A stretch of 64,000 nt of DNA from Pseudomonas fluorescens. GTDB taxonomy: Bacteria; Pseudomonadota; Gammaproteobacteria; Pseudomonadales; Pseudomonadaceae. This document shows, one piece after another, positions 28,212-36,950 of this stretch (its first letter is position 1; each line of letters starts with the position of its first letter). The notes under the pieces are model-generated. The model had not been told where the DNA came from. It saw only the letters and a list, made by a program, of their open reading frames with translations, and made no database searches. The translations under genes and the position numbers were made by a program. The stretch covers positions 4,526,001-4,590,000 of the forward strand of contig LR782234.1 in the NCBI GenBank assembly GCA_902825215.1. The letters are read 5' to 3'.

Positions 28212-28886
28212 TTAATGGTTTACGGTGTAGGCGAGCATCATCGAAATCTGGCTCATCGGCCGGCCGCCGCTCTGTTCGTGCCACTGATTGAACGCGTTCT
28301 GCACGGTCGCCAGATCGCGCAGGCTGGTCGGTACCTTGTCGACGATCTTCTGTGCGTTCAAGGCCGCCACCACGTCATAGCTCGGCACAAAAGTGTCCTT
28401 GCCAACCATGCGCAAGAAGCGCGGCGCTGACAGCCCGCCCAGTTGATGACCGTGCTTTTTCAGGTACGTCCACAGGCCGACGATATCGGTCACCGGCCAG
28501 TCGGCGATCAGCGCGCCGAAGCTGCCCTTGTCCTGCTCCACATCAAGAATGAACTGCGCATTGCGCGGCACGCTTTTCAACTTGCCCAAGTGGCGGATGA
28601 TCCGTGCGTCCTGCATCAGGCGCTCAAGGTGCTCAGCGCTCATCAGCACGACTTTTTCCGGATCGAACTTGAAGAACACTTCTTCGAAGGCCGGCCATTT
28701 GGCGTCGACCAGACTGTGCTTGAGGCCGGCGCGAAACACCCGCAGGGCCATGGTCGAGAGGTAGCGGTCGTCGCTGATCTTGCGCAGTTGCGCAGGGGTT
28801 TTCGGAACAGGCAGATGGGCTTCCAGTGCAGCCGCCGAACCGAAACGGTTCAGACAGTATTCGTGCAGCCACTTGTAATCGCGCAT
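28212..28886 (-). CDS. Divergent DNA-3-methyladenine glycosylase I (Tag) family protein
   Basis: This 224-residue protein aligns by eye with Tag in FEEVFFKFDPEKVVLMS, LERLMQDARIIRHLGKL and NAQFILDVEQ. Tag excises 3-methyladenine from DNA. However, the N-terminal CGW and C-terminal HxxxCxxC zinc ligands of E. coli Tag are not present, and the usual catalytic-Glu region is different, so activity may differ. The start MRDYKWLHEY was used. It lies upstream of, but separated by a REP doublet from, ttcA on the same strand side. Confidence 0.75.
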   Translation of the reverse strand: MRDYKWLHEYCLNRFGSAAALEAHLPVPKTPAQLRKISDDRYLSTMALRVFRAGLKHSLVDAKWPAFEEVFFKFDPEKVVLMSAEHLERLMQDARIIRHLGKLKSVPRNAQFILDVEQDKGSFGALIADWPVTDIVGLWTYLKKHGHQLGGLSAPRFLRMVGKDTFVPSYDVVAALNAQKIVDKVPTSLRDLATVQNAFNQWHEQSGGRPMSQISMMLAYTVNH

Positions 28887-28917
28887 GCCCTCTCCTATCG
28901 AATGAAACAAATAGATC

Positions 28918-29009
28918 CCTGTGGGAGCGAGCCTGCTCGCGAAGGCGTCGGATCATTCAACGCATGTGCTGAATGACACACCGCTTTCGCGAGCAGGCTC
29001 GCTCCCGCA
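28918..29009. repeat. REP doublet, family 2
   Basis: Inverted copies of GTGGGAGCGAGCCTGCTCGC about 45 bp apart, in the gap between the ttcA stop and the glycosylase start. Confidence 0.88.
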
Positions 29010-29021
29010 TTTGGATCGGGT

Positions 29022-29846
29022 TTACAGATTGACGACGTTGACGAAGCGCGACGCCGCGGTTTCGTCGATCTTCAGGCTGGTGAAGTCGAACAGGTTGCGG
29101 TCGGCCAGTTGCGACGGGATCACGTTCTGCAGACTGCGGAAAATGCTCTCGGTGCGGCCCGGGGTCTTGCGTTCCCAGTCCTGAAGCATTTCCTTGACCA
29201 CCTGACGCTGCAGGTTTTCCTGCGAACCGCAAAGGTTGCACGGGATGATCGGGAATTGCTTGAGGTCCGAGTAGGCCTGAATGTCCTTCTCGTTGCAGTA
29301 CGCCAGCGGACGGATCACCACGTTGCGCCCGTCGTCGGCGCGCAGCTTTGGCGGCATGGCCTTGAGGCTGCCGTTGAAGAACATATTGAGGAAGAACGTC
29401 TCGACGATGTCGTCGCGGTGGTGACCGAGGGCCATTTTCGTCGCGCCGATTTCATCGGCAAAGGTGTACAGCGTGCCGCGACGCAGGCGTGAGCACAGCG
29501 AGCAGGTGGTCTTGCCTTCCGGGATCAGTTCCTTGACCACCGAGTAGGTGTCTTTCTCGACGATGTGGTACTCGACGCCCAGCTCTTTCAGGTAGGCCGG
29601 CAGCACGTGCTCGGGAAAGCCCGGCTGCTTCTGGTCCATGTTCACCGCGACGATCTCGAACTTGATCGGTGCAACCTTCTGCAGGTGCAGCAGCACGTCG
29701 AGCATGGTGTAGCTGTCCTTGCCCCCGGACAGGCAGACCATGACCTTGTCGCCGTCTTCGATCATGTTGAAATCGGCGACCGCTTCACCGGCCAGGCGGC
29801 GCAGGCGCTTTTGCAGTTTGTTCTGGTTGACCGTAAGAGTGCCCAT
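29022..29846 (-). CDS. ttcA: tRNA 2-thiocytidine biosynthesis protein TtcA
   Basis: A 274-residue ATP- and iron-sulfur-dependent enzyme that thiolates cytidine 32 of tRNA. The PP-loop VCLSGGKDSYT and the cysteine pairs CSLC and CNLC that hold the cluster are visible, together with ALGHHRDDIVETFFLN. The start MGTLTVNQNKLQKRLRRL was used; an upstream extension has unrelated composition. Confidence 0.96.
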   Translation of the reverse strand: MGTLTVNQNKLQKRLRRLAGEAVADFNMIEDGDKVMVCLSGGKDSYTMLDVLLHLQKVAPIKFEIVAVNMDQKQPGFPEHVLPAYLKELGVEYHIVEKDTYSVVKELIPEGKTTCSLCSRLRRGTLYTFADEIGATKMALGHHRDDIVETFFLNMFFNGSLKAMPPKLRADDGRNVVIRPLAYCNEKDIQAYSDLKQFPIIPCNLCGSQENLQRQVVKEMLQDWERKTPGRTESIFRSLQNVIPSQLADRNLFDFTSLKIDETAASRFVNVVNL

Positions 29847-30132
29847 GACGCGAAATCCGTGAGGTGTGACGAAAGGCCGGCATTTTACGCAAAAACCCCG
29901 ACGCTGTGGGGACGGGTTGTCGGCGGAGAAAGCGCGCTTCGCACAGACCCCAAGGCGATTATCCGCCCTGTTTACAGCGCGATTTGCTCTAAGCCCCTGA
30001 TACCGGTGCGGTTCAGTCCTTTCTATACTGCGACATAAGGTCGCACACATCTGAAGACCTGTATTTGCTCGGCCGCCTGGCCCGTAGGCGCTCCGTTGGG
30101 GGGCGATGGCAATATCAAGAGGAGTGAATGGC

Positions 30133-30735
30133 ATGATCCATCACGTAGTGGGACTGTTTACCCACCCCGATCAGGAATGGAAGGAAATCCGTGGCGACCA
30201 AGAGGAAAGCATCAGCCACATGTACCTCACTCACACGCTGATTCTGGCGGCGATTCCCGCCGTCTCGGCGTTTATCGGTACCACTCAGGTTGGCTGGGTG
30301 ATCGGCAACCGCGCGCCGGTGATGCTCACCTTTGAAAGTGCGCTGTGGATGACGATCATGTCGTACCTGGCGATGCTCGGTGGCGTTGCGGTAATGGGCG
30401 CCTTTGTCCACTGGATGGCACGCACGTATGACGCCAACCCGAGTCTGGCCCGCTGCGTGGCCTTCGCCACCTATACCGCGACACCGTTGTTCGTCGGCGG
30501 GCTGGCGGCGCTGTATCCGCACATGTGGCTGGGGATGATCGTCGGTACCGCGGCTATCTGCTACACGGTGTATCTGCTGTATGTGGGCTTGCCGACGTTC
30601 ATGAACATTCCTCCGGACGAAGGCTTCCTGTTTTCCAGCTCGGTGCTGGCGGTAGGCCTGGTGGTGCTGGTGGCGATCATGGCGTTTACCGTGATCGTCT
30701 GGGGCCTGGGCGTAGGCCCGGTGTACACCAACTGA
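30133..30735 (+). CDS. Yip1-family inner-membrane protein
   Basis: A 200-residue protein with five hydrophobic segments, starting MIHHVVGLFTHPDQEWKEIR, as in bacterial Yip1-domain proteins. AAGAGGAG lies 8 bp before the ATG at 30133. Membrane segments include ALWMTIMSYLAMLGGVAVMG, TPLFVGGLAALYPHMWLGMI and VLVAIMAFTVIVWGLGVG. The function of the bacterial family is unknown. It is monocistronic, with a terminator directly after it, and divergent from ttcA. Confidence 0.85.
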   Translation: MIHHVVGLFTHPDQEWKEIRGDQEESISHMYLTHTLILAAIPAVSAFIGTTQVGWVIGNRAPVMLTFESALWMTIMSYLAMLGGVAVMGAFVHWMARTYDANPSLARCVAFATYTATPLFVGGLAALYPHMWLGMIVGTAAICYTVYLLYVGLPTFMNIPPDEGFLFSSSVLAVGLVVLVAIMAFTVIVWGLGVGPVYTN

Positions 30736-30754
30736 CGAAATCCGCCGGGTGAGC

Positions 30755-30776
30755 GAGGCCGCCCCAAGGCGGCCTC
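30755..30776 (+). terminator. Hairpin terminator after the Yip1-like gene
   Basis: GAGGCCGCC-CCAA-GGCGGCCTC is a perfect 9-bp stem 20 bp after the stop, followed by a short T-containing tail (GTCATTTG). Confidence 0.7.
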
Positions 30777-30865
30777 GTCATTTGGGCGATGACCATTCGG
30801 CAGCTCGGCGATTCGCAAGCGCCCGGGGTTGCGGCATACTCGGTGTCTCTGGAGATCCATCAAGC

Positions 30866-31360
30866 ATGCCCGAGCAACTCAATACCCGCGTCGAAGATTG
30901 TTACCAACTCGCTGAATCCTTTTTCAAACGTTCCTTCAAACGCCCCGTCGTCAGCCTGAAGCTGCGCGGGCAGAAAGCCGGTGTCGCGCATCTGCACGAG
31001 AACAAGCTGCGCTTCAATCCGCAGTTGTACCGGGAAAACACCGAACACTTCCTCAAGCAGACCGTGGCGCACGAAGTCGCGCATCTGATCGCTCACCAAC
31101 TGTTCGGCGACCGCATCCAGCCCCATGGCGAGGAATGGCAATTGATCATGCGCGGCGTTTACGAACTGCCGCCGGATCGCTGCCACACCTATGAAGTCAA
31201 ACGCCGCAGCGTCACCCGCTACATCTATAAATGCCCGTGTCCCGAGAGTGATTTCCCGTTTACCGCACAGCGCCATAGTCTGGTGCGACAGGGGCGACGG
31301 TATTTCTGCCGGCGTTGCCGCACGACGCTGGTGTTCAGTGGTGAGACGCGGGTGGAATAG
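30866..31360 (+). CDS. sprT: SprT-family zinc metalloprotease-like protein
   Basis: A 164-residue protein with the zinc-protease motif HEVAHLIAHQLFG (HExxH) near residue 69 and a C-terminal zinc ribbon (YKCPCPESDF and FCRRCRTTL). This matches SprT, a family related to the catalytic domain of Spartan. The bacterial role is not clear. The ATG at 30866 is preceded by a GGAG 12 bp upstream. Confidence 0.88.
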   Translation: MPEQLNTRVEDCYQLAESFFKRSFKRPVVSLKLRGQKAGVAHLHENKLRFNPQLYRENTEHFLKQTVAHEVAHLIAHQLFGDRIQPHGEEWQLIMRGVYELPPDRCHTYEVKRRSVTRYIYKCPCPESDFPFTAQRHSLVRQGRRYFCRRCRTTLVFSGETRVE

Positions 31361-31389
31361 GTGGTTCCTGCAGTGCTCTGACTGGCCCC

Positions 31390-31460
31390 ATCGCTGGCAA
31401 GCCAGCTCCCATAGGTTTTGTGAACACCTCGGAACCTGTGGGAGCTGGCTTGCCAGCGAT
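31390..31460. repeat. REP doublet, family 1
   Basis: Inverted arms ATCGCTGGCAAGCCAGCTCC and GGAGCTGGCTTGCCAGCGAT, separated by only about 20 bp, between the convergent sprT and CoA-transferase genes. Confidence 0.87.
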
Positions 31461-31476
31461 GAGGCCGGGACAGGCA

Positions 31477-32658
31477 CTACAAAATCACTTTGGCACAACG
31501 CAACTCGGCAATCTTCGAAGCACTGAATCCCAATTCCCCCAACACCTCATCCGTATGCTGCCCCAACGTCGCGCCAACCTGTCGCGGCGCCGGCAACGCC
31601 TCGGAAAACTTCAACGGACAGGCCATCTGCGCCTGCGCCGTACCCTCCCCGCGCGGCACTTGCGTCACCAGTTCGCGAGCCTGCATCTGCGGATGACCCA
31701 CGGCCTCACTGAGGCTCAACACCGGCTCGACACATGCATCGACTCCGGCGAACAACTCGCACAGCTGCGCAAAATCATGCTTTTCAAACTCAACCCGCAA
31801 CGCCTCCTTCAGCGCCTGCTGTTGCTCAGGTTTGGCTGACAGCCCCTGCGCCGCCAGCTCCGGTCGGCCCAACGCTGCACACAAGGCCTGCATGAACGCC
31901 GGCTCCAGACTGCCGACCGACATCCAGCGCCCGTCCCGCGTGCGGTAGTAGTCGTAAAAGCTGCCGCCATTGAGCATCTGATCTTCGCGCCCCGGTTCGT
32001 CCTCGCAAGCCAGATAACCGGCGCCGGCCATGGCGTTCAGGCTGAACGCGCAGTCGGTCATGCTCACATCGACATGCGTGCCCTGCCCGGTGTGCTGGCG
32101 GGCGATGACCGCGGCGAGCAGGCCGATCACCCCGTGCAGAGAGCCACCGGCAATGTCCGCCACTTGCATGCCCAGCGGCAGCGGCCCGCTGTCGGCGCGG
32201 CCGGTGTAGCTGGCCAGCCCCGCCAGGGCCAGATAATTGATGTCGTGGCCGGCGCGATCCTTATAGGGCCCGGTCTGGCCATAACCGCTGATCGACACGT
32301 AGATCAATCGCGGATTGAGCGTTTTCAGCGCTTCGTAACCCAGGCCCAGACGTTCCATCACACCGGGGCGGAACTGTTCAAGGACGATGTCGTACTCGTT
32401 CACCAACTCGCGGATGATTTCCAGCGCTGCCGGCTGCTTCAGGTCCAGCGCCAGACTGCGCTTGTTGCGGTTCAGGTAGGCGTGACTGGCCGACACGCCG
32501 CCGTCGTGCGGCGGCAACACGCGCAGCAGATCCAGGCGCGTCGGTGATTCGATGCGCAGCACCTCGGCGCCCAGGTCCGCCAGCAATAACGAAGCGAACG
32601 GCCCCGGCAGCAGCGTCGAGAAATCGAGAACCTTCAGTGAGGCCAGCGGTGCGGACAT
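31477..32658 (-). CDS. CaiB/BaiF-type class III CoA-transferase (racemase-like)
   Basis: A 393-residue family III CoA-transferase related to alpha-methylacyl-CoA racemase. LKVLDFSTLLPGPFASLLLADLGAEVLRIE is the usual N-terminal signature; NRNKRSLALDLK and the catalytic aspartate region GHDINYLALAG follow. Both CoA transfer between carboxylic acids and 2-methylacyl-CoA epimerisation occur in the family, and the sequence alone does not choose. The start MSAPLASLKVLDFS was used. It is monocistronic. Confidence 0.88.
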   Translation of the reverse strand: MSAPLASLKVLDFSTLLPGPFASLLLADLGAEVLRIESPTRLDLLRVLPPHDGGVSASHAYLNRNKRSLALDLKQPAALEIIRELVNEYDIVLEQFRPGVMERLGLGYEALKTLNPRLIYVSISGYGQTGPYKDRAGHDINYLALAGLASYTGRADSGPLPLGMQVADIAGGSLHGVIGLLAAVIARQHTGQGTHVDVSMTDCAFSLNAMAGAGYLACEDEPGREDQMLNGGSFYDYYRTRDGRWMSVGSLEPAFMQALCAALGRPELAAQGLSAKPEQQQALKEALRVEFEKHDFAQLCELFAGVDACVEPVLSLSEAVGHPQMQARELVTQVPRGEGTAQAQMACPLKFSEALPAPRQVGATLGQHTDEVLGELGFSASKIAELRCAKVIL

Positions 32659-32761
32659 GGGCGAACTCCTTGGGCGATGCATTCAGCCTAGGCAGCGATC
32701 AGCCCTGCGGCAATCACCGAAAATGTCAGCGGGTATGACCGTTGCGCTCAAAACGCAGGCA

Positions 32762-32790
32762 TGAAAAAACCCGCCGAAGCGGGTTTTTCC
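32762..32790. terminator. Intrinsic terminator of dctA
   Basis: AAAAAACCCGC-CGAA-GCGGGTTTTT lies 14 bp past the dctA stop on the minus strand and has U-tracts in both directions. Confidence 0.85.
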
Positions 32791-32803
32791 AGACAAGCGA
32801 TGC

Positions 32804-34138
32804 TTACTTCACATTGCTTGGGGTCGCGCCTTCAGCCACACCCAGATCGTCTTCAGGACGGGTTTCGGCGATACCGCGACCACCCGAAGCCAGTTCGGCT
32901 TGCAGTTGATCGGTGTCCAGCTCCTTGACCCACTTGGCAACCACGATGGTGGCTACCGCGTTACCGACCAGGTTGGTCAGCGCGCGGGCTTCGGACATGA
33001 AGCGGTCGATACCGAGGATCAGCGCCAGACCGGCCACTGGCAGGTGACCGACCGCCGACAGGGTGGCGGCCAGCACGATGAAGCCCGAACCGGTCACACC
33101 GGCTGCGCCTTTGGAGGACAGCAGCAGTACCAGCAGCAAGGTGATCTGGTGAGTGATGTCCATGTGCGTGTCGGTCGCCTGAGCGATGAACACAGCCGCC
33201 ATGGTCAGGTAGATCGAAGTACCGTCGAGGTTGAACGAGTAACCGGTCGGGATCACCAGACCAACCACCGATTTCTTCGCGCCCAGACGCTCCATCTTGA
33301 TCAGCATGCGTGGCAGTGCCGATTCCGACGAGGACGTGCCCAGCACGATCAACAGTTCTTCACGGATGTAACGCACCAGCTTGAACACGCTGAAACCGTG
33401 AGCGCGGCAGATCGCACCCAGCACCACGACCACGAACAGTACGCAGGTGATGTAGAAGCAGATCATCAACTGGCCCAGTTGCACCAGCGAGCCGACACCG
33501 TAGGCACCGATGGTGAAGGCCATCGCACCGAAGGCACCCAGCGGCGCCAGTTTCATGATCATGTTGATGATGTTGAACATCACGTGGGCGAAGCGATCGA
33601 TCATGTCCAGCAGCGGACGACCGTACGAACCCAGACGATGCAGGGCGTAGCCGAAGATCACCGAGAACATCAGCACTTGCAGGATGTCACCGGTGGCGAA
33701 GGCGCCGACGATGGTGTTCGGGATCACATTGAGGAGGAAGCCGACGATGCTCTGGTCTTTACTGGCCGTCACGTAGGTGGCGATTTTCGAAGCGTCGAGG
33801 GTGGTGACGTCGATGTGCATGCCGGCACCCGGTTGCACGACGTTGACCACCACCAGACCGATCAGCAGGGCAATGGTCGAAACGATTTCGAAGTACAGCA
33901 GCGCGTAGCCGCCGGTCTTGCCCACCGATTTCATGTTCTGCATGCCGGCGATGCCGCTGACAACGGTACAGAAGATGATCGGGGCGATGACCATTTTGAT
34001 CAGCTTGATGAACCCGTCACCCAGCGGCTTGAGCGCCACACCGGTCTGTGGGTAGAAGTGACCGAGCAGGATGCCGATGGCGATGGCAACGATCACCTGG
34101 AAATACAGGGATTTATACAGTGGCTGACGAGTCGTCAT
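32804..34138 (-). CDS. dctA: C4-dicarboxylate:cation symporter DctA
   Basis: A 444-residue inner-membrane importer of succinate, fumarate and malate of the DAACS family. Multiple membrane segments begin with SLYFQVIVAIAIGILLGHFY; family motifs include MVIAPIIFCTVVSGIAGM, the serine-rich loop GTSSSESALPRML and the substrate-site segment PTGYSFNLDGTSIYLTMA. The start MTTRQPLYKS was chosen over 41 upstream codons of non-coding character. A sigma-54 motif and paired palindromes lie upstream, consistent with control by DctB/DctD-like proteins, which are not encoded in this window. Confidence 0.96.
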   Translation of the reverse strand: MTTRQPLYKSLYFQVIVAIAIGILLGHFYPQTGVALKPLGDGFIKLIKMVIAPIIFCTVVSGIAGMQNMKSVGKTGGYALLYFEIVSTIALLIGLVVVNVVQPGAGMHIDVTTLDASKIATYVTASKDQSIVGFLLNVIPNTIVGAFATGDILQVLMFSVIFGYALHRLGSYGRPLLDMIDRFAHVMFNIINMIMKLAPLGAFGAMAFTIGAYGVGSLVQLGQLMICFYITCVLFVVVVLGAICRAHGFSVFKLVRYIREELLIVLGTSSSESALPRMLIKMERLGAKKSVVGLVIPTGYSFNLDGTSIYLTMAAVFIAQATDTHMDITHQITLLLVLLLSSKGAAGVTGSGFIVLAATLSAVGHLPVAGLALILGIDRFMSEARALTNLVGNAVATIVVAKWVKELDTDQLQAELASGGRGIAETRPEDDLGVAEGATPSNVK

Positions 34139-34279
34139 TGCAGGTTTCCTCAAGCGTCCCGCGACAACATCCATCTGTTGGCCGCGAAACCTTAATTGCG
34201 AACCCTCCTGCACTGGAGGGATTTGTTGTTGGAGCGGCGTTTTCCTACGGGATAAATGCACGCTTCTGTCGCTTGTATC

Positions 34280-34294
34280 GCAAACGTCGTGCCA
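34280..34294 (-). promoter_or_regulatory. Sigma-54 promoter of dctA
   Basis: On the minus strand the sequence reads TGGCACGACGTTTGC, with GG and GC at the -24/-12 spacing of the sigma-54 consensus. It ends about 140 bp before the dctA start. Confidence 0.85.
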
Positions 34295-34349
34295 GATTGG
34301 TGCGATGGGCAGCCAGCCTTTTGATATCAGGGCTCAGGGAGATTTTCAT

Positions 34350-34429
34350 GTCACCGAGCGGTGACCTGTGCATGGCGGATTTCCGCCAACTGGCCCGCCC
34401 TCGTCCTGCAATTTGGCGGAAATCCGCCT
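34350..34429. promoter_or_regulatory. Three 16-bp palindromes upstream of the dctA promoter
   Basis: TGGCGGA-TT-TCCGCCA at 34373-34388 and TGGCGGA-AA-TCCGCCT at 34414-34429 share arms and are 41 bp apart; GTCACCG-AG-CGGTGAC lies at 34350-34365. They sit 60-150 bp beyond the sigma-54 motif, where enhancer-binding proteins such as DctD bind. The AraC gene lies on the other side and could share the control. Confidence 0.6.
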
Positions 34430-34484
34430 TGTTGCGCATTGGGCGCGCCGCTACCATCGGTCGCCTGAACAGGACCCGCCGCTC

Positions 34485-35483
34485 ATGCGTGAACGCACCA
34501 TCGCCAGTCATTTCGCCCGTGCCGCCCTCGGTGGCGCGCGTCGCCAAGGCTTTGATTATTCAGGCCTGCTCGAGCAATTGGGGATCAGCCCGGAACTGCT
34601 TGAAGAGCCACGTGCGCGCCTCGCACCGGAACAATTCGCCCGATTGATCCAGAGCCTGTGGCTGGCGCTGGACGACGAATACCTGGGCTTTGGCAACGCA
34701 CCGAGCAAGCCCGGCTGTTTCGCCATGATGTGCCACGCCTCGATCCACTGCCGCAACCTGGAAAAGGCGCTGCAGCGCGGCCTGCTGTTTTACCGCCTGT
34801 TCGCCGAGGCGCCACGGCTGACGCTGAGCCGTGAAGATGAATGGGTGCGTTTGAGTCTCGATGACGCGCGGTTGTGGGACCCGGATCACTTCCTCACTGA
34901 AAGCCTGCTGGTGATCTGGCATCGCCTCGGCAGCTGGCTGATCGGCCAGCGGATTCGCCTCGAACAGGCGACTTTCAGCTACCCGCGCCCCGACCATGGC
35001 GCTGAATATGACTTGCTGTTCCCGTGCCCGCTGAGCTTCGGCGCCGAGCACAGCAGCCTGCGGTTTCACAGCCGCTACCTGTCGATGCCGTTGTTGCAGG
35101 ACGAGCGCACGCTCAAGCATTTCCTCGAACGCTCCCCCGCCGACCTGCTTTCGCGCCCGGATGACGGCGACAGCCTGAGCAGTCGCCTGCGCCGTTTGCT
35201 CAGCCGCGACAGCAGCAACTGGCCGGACCTCGACGCAGTGGCCGCGCATCTGCACATCAGCCCGCAGACCCTGCGCCGGCATTTGCGTGAGGAAGGCACG
35301 AGTTTTCAGGAGCTCAAGGATCAACTGCGGCGGGATATCGCCATCTATCACCTGGGGCGCGCGGATCTGTCGTTGCAGCAGATTGCCGAGCAGTTGGGGT
35401 TCTCCGAGCCGTCGGCGTTTCACCGGGCGTTCAAGAAGTGGACGGGGCTGACGCCGGGGGCTTATCGGGCGCGGGAGTTGTGA
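34485..35483 (+). CDS. AraC-family transcriptional regulator
   Basis: A 332-residue regulator with an N-terminal arabinose-binding-type region (GFDYSGLLEQLGISPELLEEPRARLAPEQFARL) common to OruR/ArgR-like members. Its C-terminal AraC domain has two helix-turn-helix motifs (DLDAVAAHLHISPQTLRRHL and LSLQQIAEQLGFSEPSAFHR) ending FKKWTGLTPGAYR. It is divergent from dctA across a 346-bp gap with palindromes. Its target and effector are not evident; control of dctA or of a nearby catabolic gene is possible. Confidence 0.88.
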   Translation: MRERTIASHFARAALGGARRQGFDYSGLLEQLGISPELLEEPRARLAPEQFARLIQSLWLALDDEYLGFGNAPSKPGCFAMMCHASIHCRNLEKALQRGLLFYRLFAEAPRLTLSREDEWVRLSLDDARLWDPDHFLTESLLVIWHRLGSWLIGQRIRLEQATFSYPRPDHGAEYDLLFPCPLSFGAEHSSLRFHSRYLSMPLLQDERTLKHFLERSPADLLSRPDDGDSLSSRLRRLLSRDSSNWPDLDAVAAHLHISPQTLRRHLREEGTSFQELKDQLRRDIAIYHLGRADLSLQQIAEQLGFSEPSAFHRAFKKWTGLTPGAYRAREL

Positions 35484-35519
35484 GGCCGCCTTGGCTCTTG
35501 CCGCGAGTCGCCAAGCGTT

Positions 35520-35584
35520 TTCGCGAGCAGGCTCGCTCCCACAGGGGAATGCATTTCAAGGCGGGAGCGAGCCTGCTCGCGAAG
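35520..35584. repeat. REP doublet, family 2, short spacing
   Basis: Inverted copies related to GTGGGAGCGAGCCTGCTCGC lie between the convergent AraC-regulator and phoQ genes, with about 20 bp between the arms. Confidence 0.86.
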
Positions 35585-35603
35585 AGGCCGGCACCGTCAA
35601 CGT

Positions 35604-36950
35604 CTAGACCGCCGGAAAATGAATCCTGAACGCCGCCCCGCCCATCGGCGAGTCGCCCAGCGCCAGCCGGGCGTTGTAGCTTTCGATGATGTCCTTGACC
35701 ACCGCCAGCCCGATGCCCTGCCCCGGATGTTGTGCATCCAGGCGTTCCCCGCGCTCAAGTATCCGCGCGCGCTGATCCGGCGGCACACCGGGGCCGTCAT
35801 CCTCGACGCACAGTTCAACCCCGGCCAGCGACTCGCGCACGCTGATGCGCACTTCGCCCAGGCACAGGCGATAGGCGTTCTCCAGCAAATTACCGAGCAT
35901 TTCCAGCAAAGCGCCCTGCTCGATCGGCACGTAGCAATGCTCGGGCAGATCGAAAACCACGCGCACCTGCTTGTCGCGATAGACCTTGTCCAGCGTGTCG
36001 CACAGGCTTTTGAGCACCGGTCGCAGCTTGACCTGATGGCGCACCAGACCACTTTTGCGCAGGCTCGCCCGTTGCAATTGATAGCTGATCTGCTGGCTCA
36101 TGCGCTCGATCTGGCTTTGCAGCACCCATGCTTGATCGCGCGCTTGCGGGCGCTGGGCCATGTCTTCGCTGACGCCTTGCAATACCGCCAGCGGGGTTTT
36201 CAGGCTGTGGGCCAGATCATCGAGCGAGTCGCGGTAGCGGCTGCGCTGCTGACGCTCGCTGAGCAGCAAGCGGTTGAGCGAGCCGGTCAGGCGTAGCAGT
36301 TCGCGTGGATGTTTTTCGGTCAGGCTTTCGCGGGTGCCACCTTCGATTTCGTCGAGTTCCTGGCTGAGGCGGCGCAAGGCTTTGAGGCCCCAGGTCAGGC
36401 CGATCCACAGCAGCGCGAGCAACACCAGCAAGGCTGCGCCGAAGCCCAGATACAGATTTTCACGCAGGCCTTCCAGCGTGGTTTCGTATTCGCGCACCGG
36501 TTGCAGGGCGACGATGCTGAACGCGGCGCTTTTGCCACCGAGCAATTTCACCTCAACGTCGTAGACGAAGAATTCCTGGCCGTTGCTTTCGCGAATCCGC
36601 GCGAACTCGTTGCCGAGACCGTCATAGCGCGGTTTGTAGTTGATCTGTTCTTCCTGAGTCGCCTTCGAACGCCAGACCAGACGCCCTTCGCGATCGTAGA
36701 TGTAGCCGAGCAAGCGGAAGTCCGTGAGATTGAAACGCTCATCCGGCAACTGCGTCGGCATCACCAGCCGGCCGTTTTCGATGCGCGCGGCAGAAATCAG
36801 CGTGGTCACGTCCGAGGCCAGGCGCTGCTCGATCGAATCCTGCAAGGCCAGGCTGAACGCGCCTTGCATGGCCGGGAGCAAGGCGAGCATGAACAACACC
36901 GCCAACGTCGTGGCGGCGAGCATCAAACGAACGCGAAGGGAACGGATCAA
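35604..36950 (-). CDS. phoQ: Sensor histidine kinase PhoQ
   Basis: A 448-residue kinase of the PhoPQ system, which senses low divalent cations and cationic peptides. An N-terminal membrane segment (LMLAATTLAVLFMLALL), a periplasmic sensor of about 140 residues and a second membrane segment (GFGAALLVLLALLWIGLTWG) are present. The H-box is the PhoQ-type LAHSLKTPLAVLQ, and the HATPase has NLLENAYRL and GQGIGLAVV. Its start overlaps the phoP stop by 4 bp. Length equals that of P. aeruginosa PhoQ as I recall it. Confidence 0.93.
   Translation of the reverse strand: MIRSLRVRLMLAATTLAVLFMLALLPAMQGAFSLALQDSIEQRLASDVTTLISAARIENGRLVMPTQLPDERFNLTDFRLLGYIYDREGRLVWRSKATQEEQINYKPRYDGLGNEFARIRESNGQEFFVYDVEVKLLGGKSAAFSIVALQPVREYETTLEGLRENLYLGFGAALLVLLALLWIGLTWGLKALRRLSQELDEIEGGTRESLTEKHPRELLRLTGSLNRLLLSERQQRSRYRDSLDDLAHSLKTPLAVLQGVSEDMAQRPQARDQAWVLQSQIERMSQQISYQLQRASLRKSGLVRHQVKLRPVLKSLCDTLDKVYRDKQVRVVFDLPEHCYVPIEQGALLEMLGNLLENAYRLCLGEVRISVRESLAGVELCVEDDGPGVPPDQRARILERGERLDAQHPGQGIGLAVVKDIIESYNARLALGDSPMGGAAFRIHFPAV

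Noticed and set aside
32900..34195. Open frame antisense to dctA.
   Set aside because: DctA has clear membrane segments and substrate motifs; the antisense product is an implausible His/Asp/Gln-rich chain.
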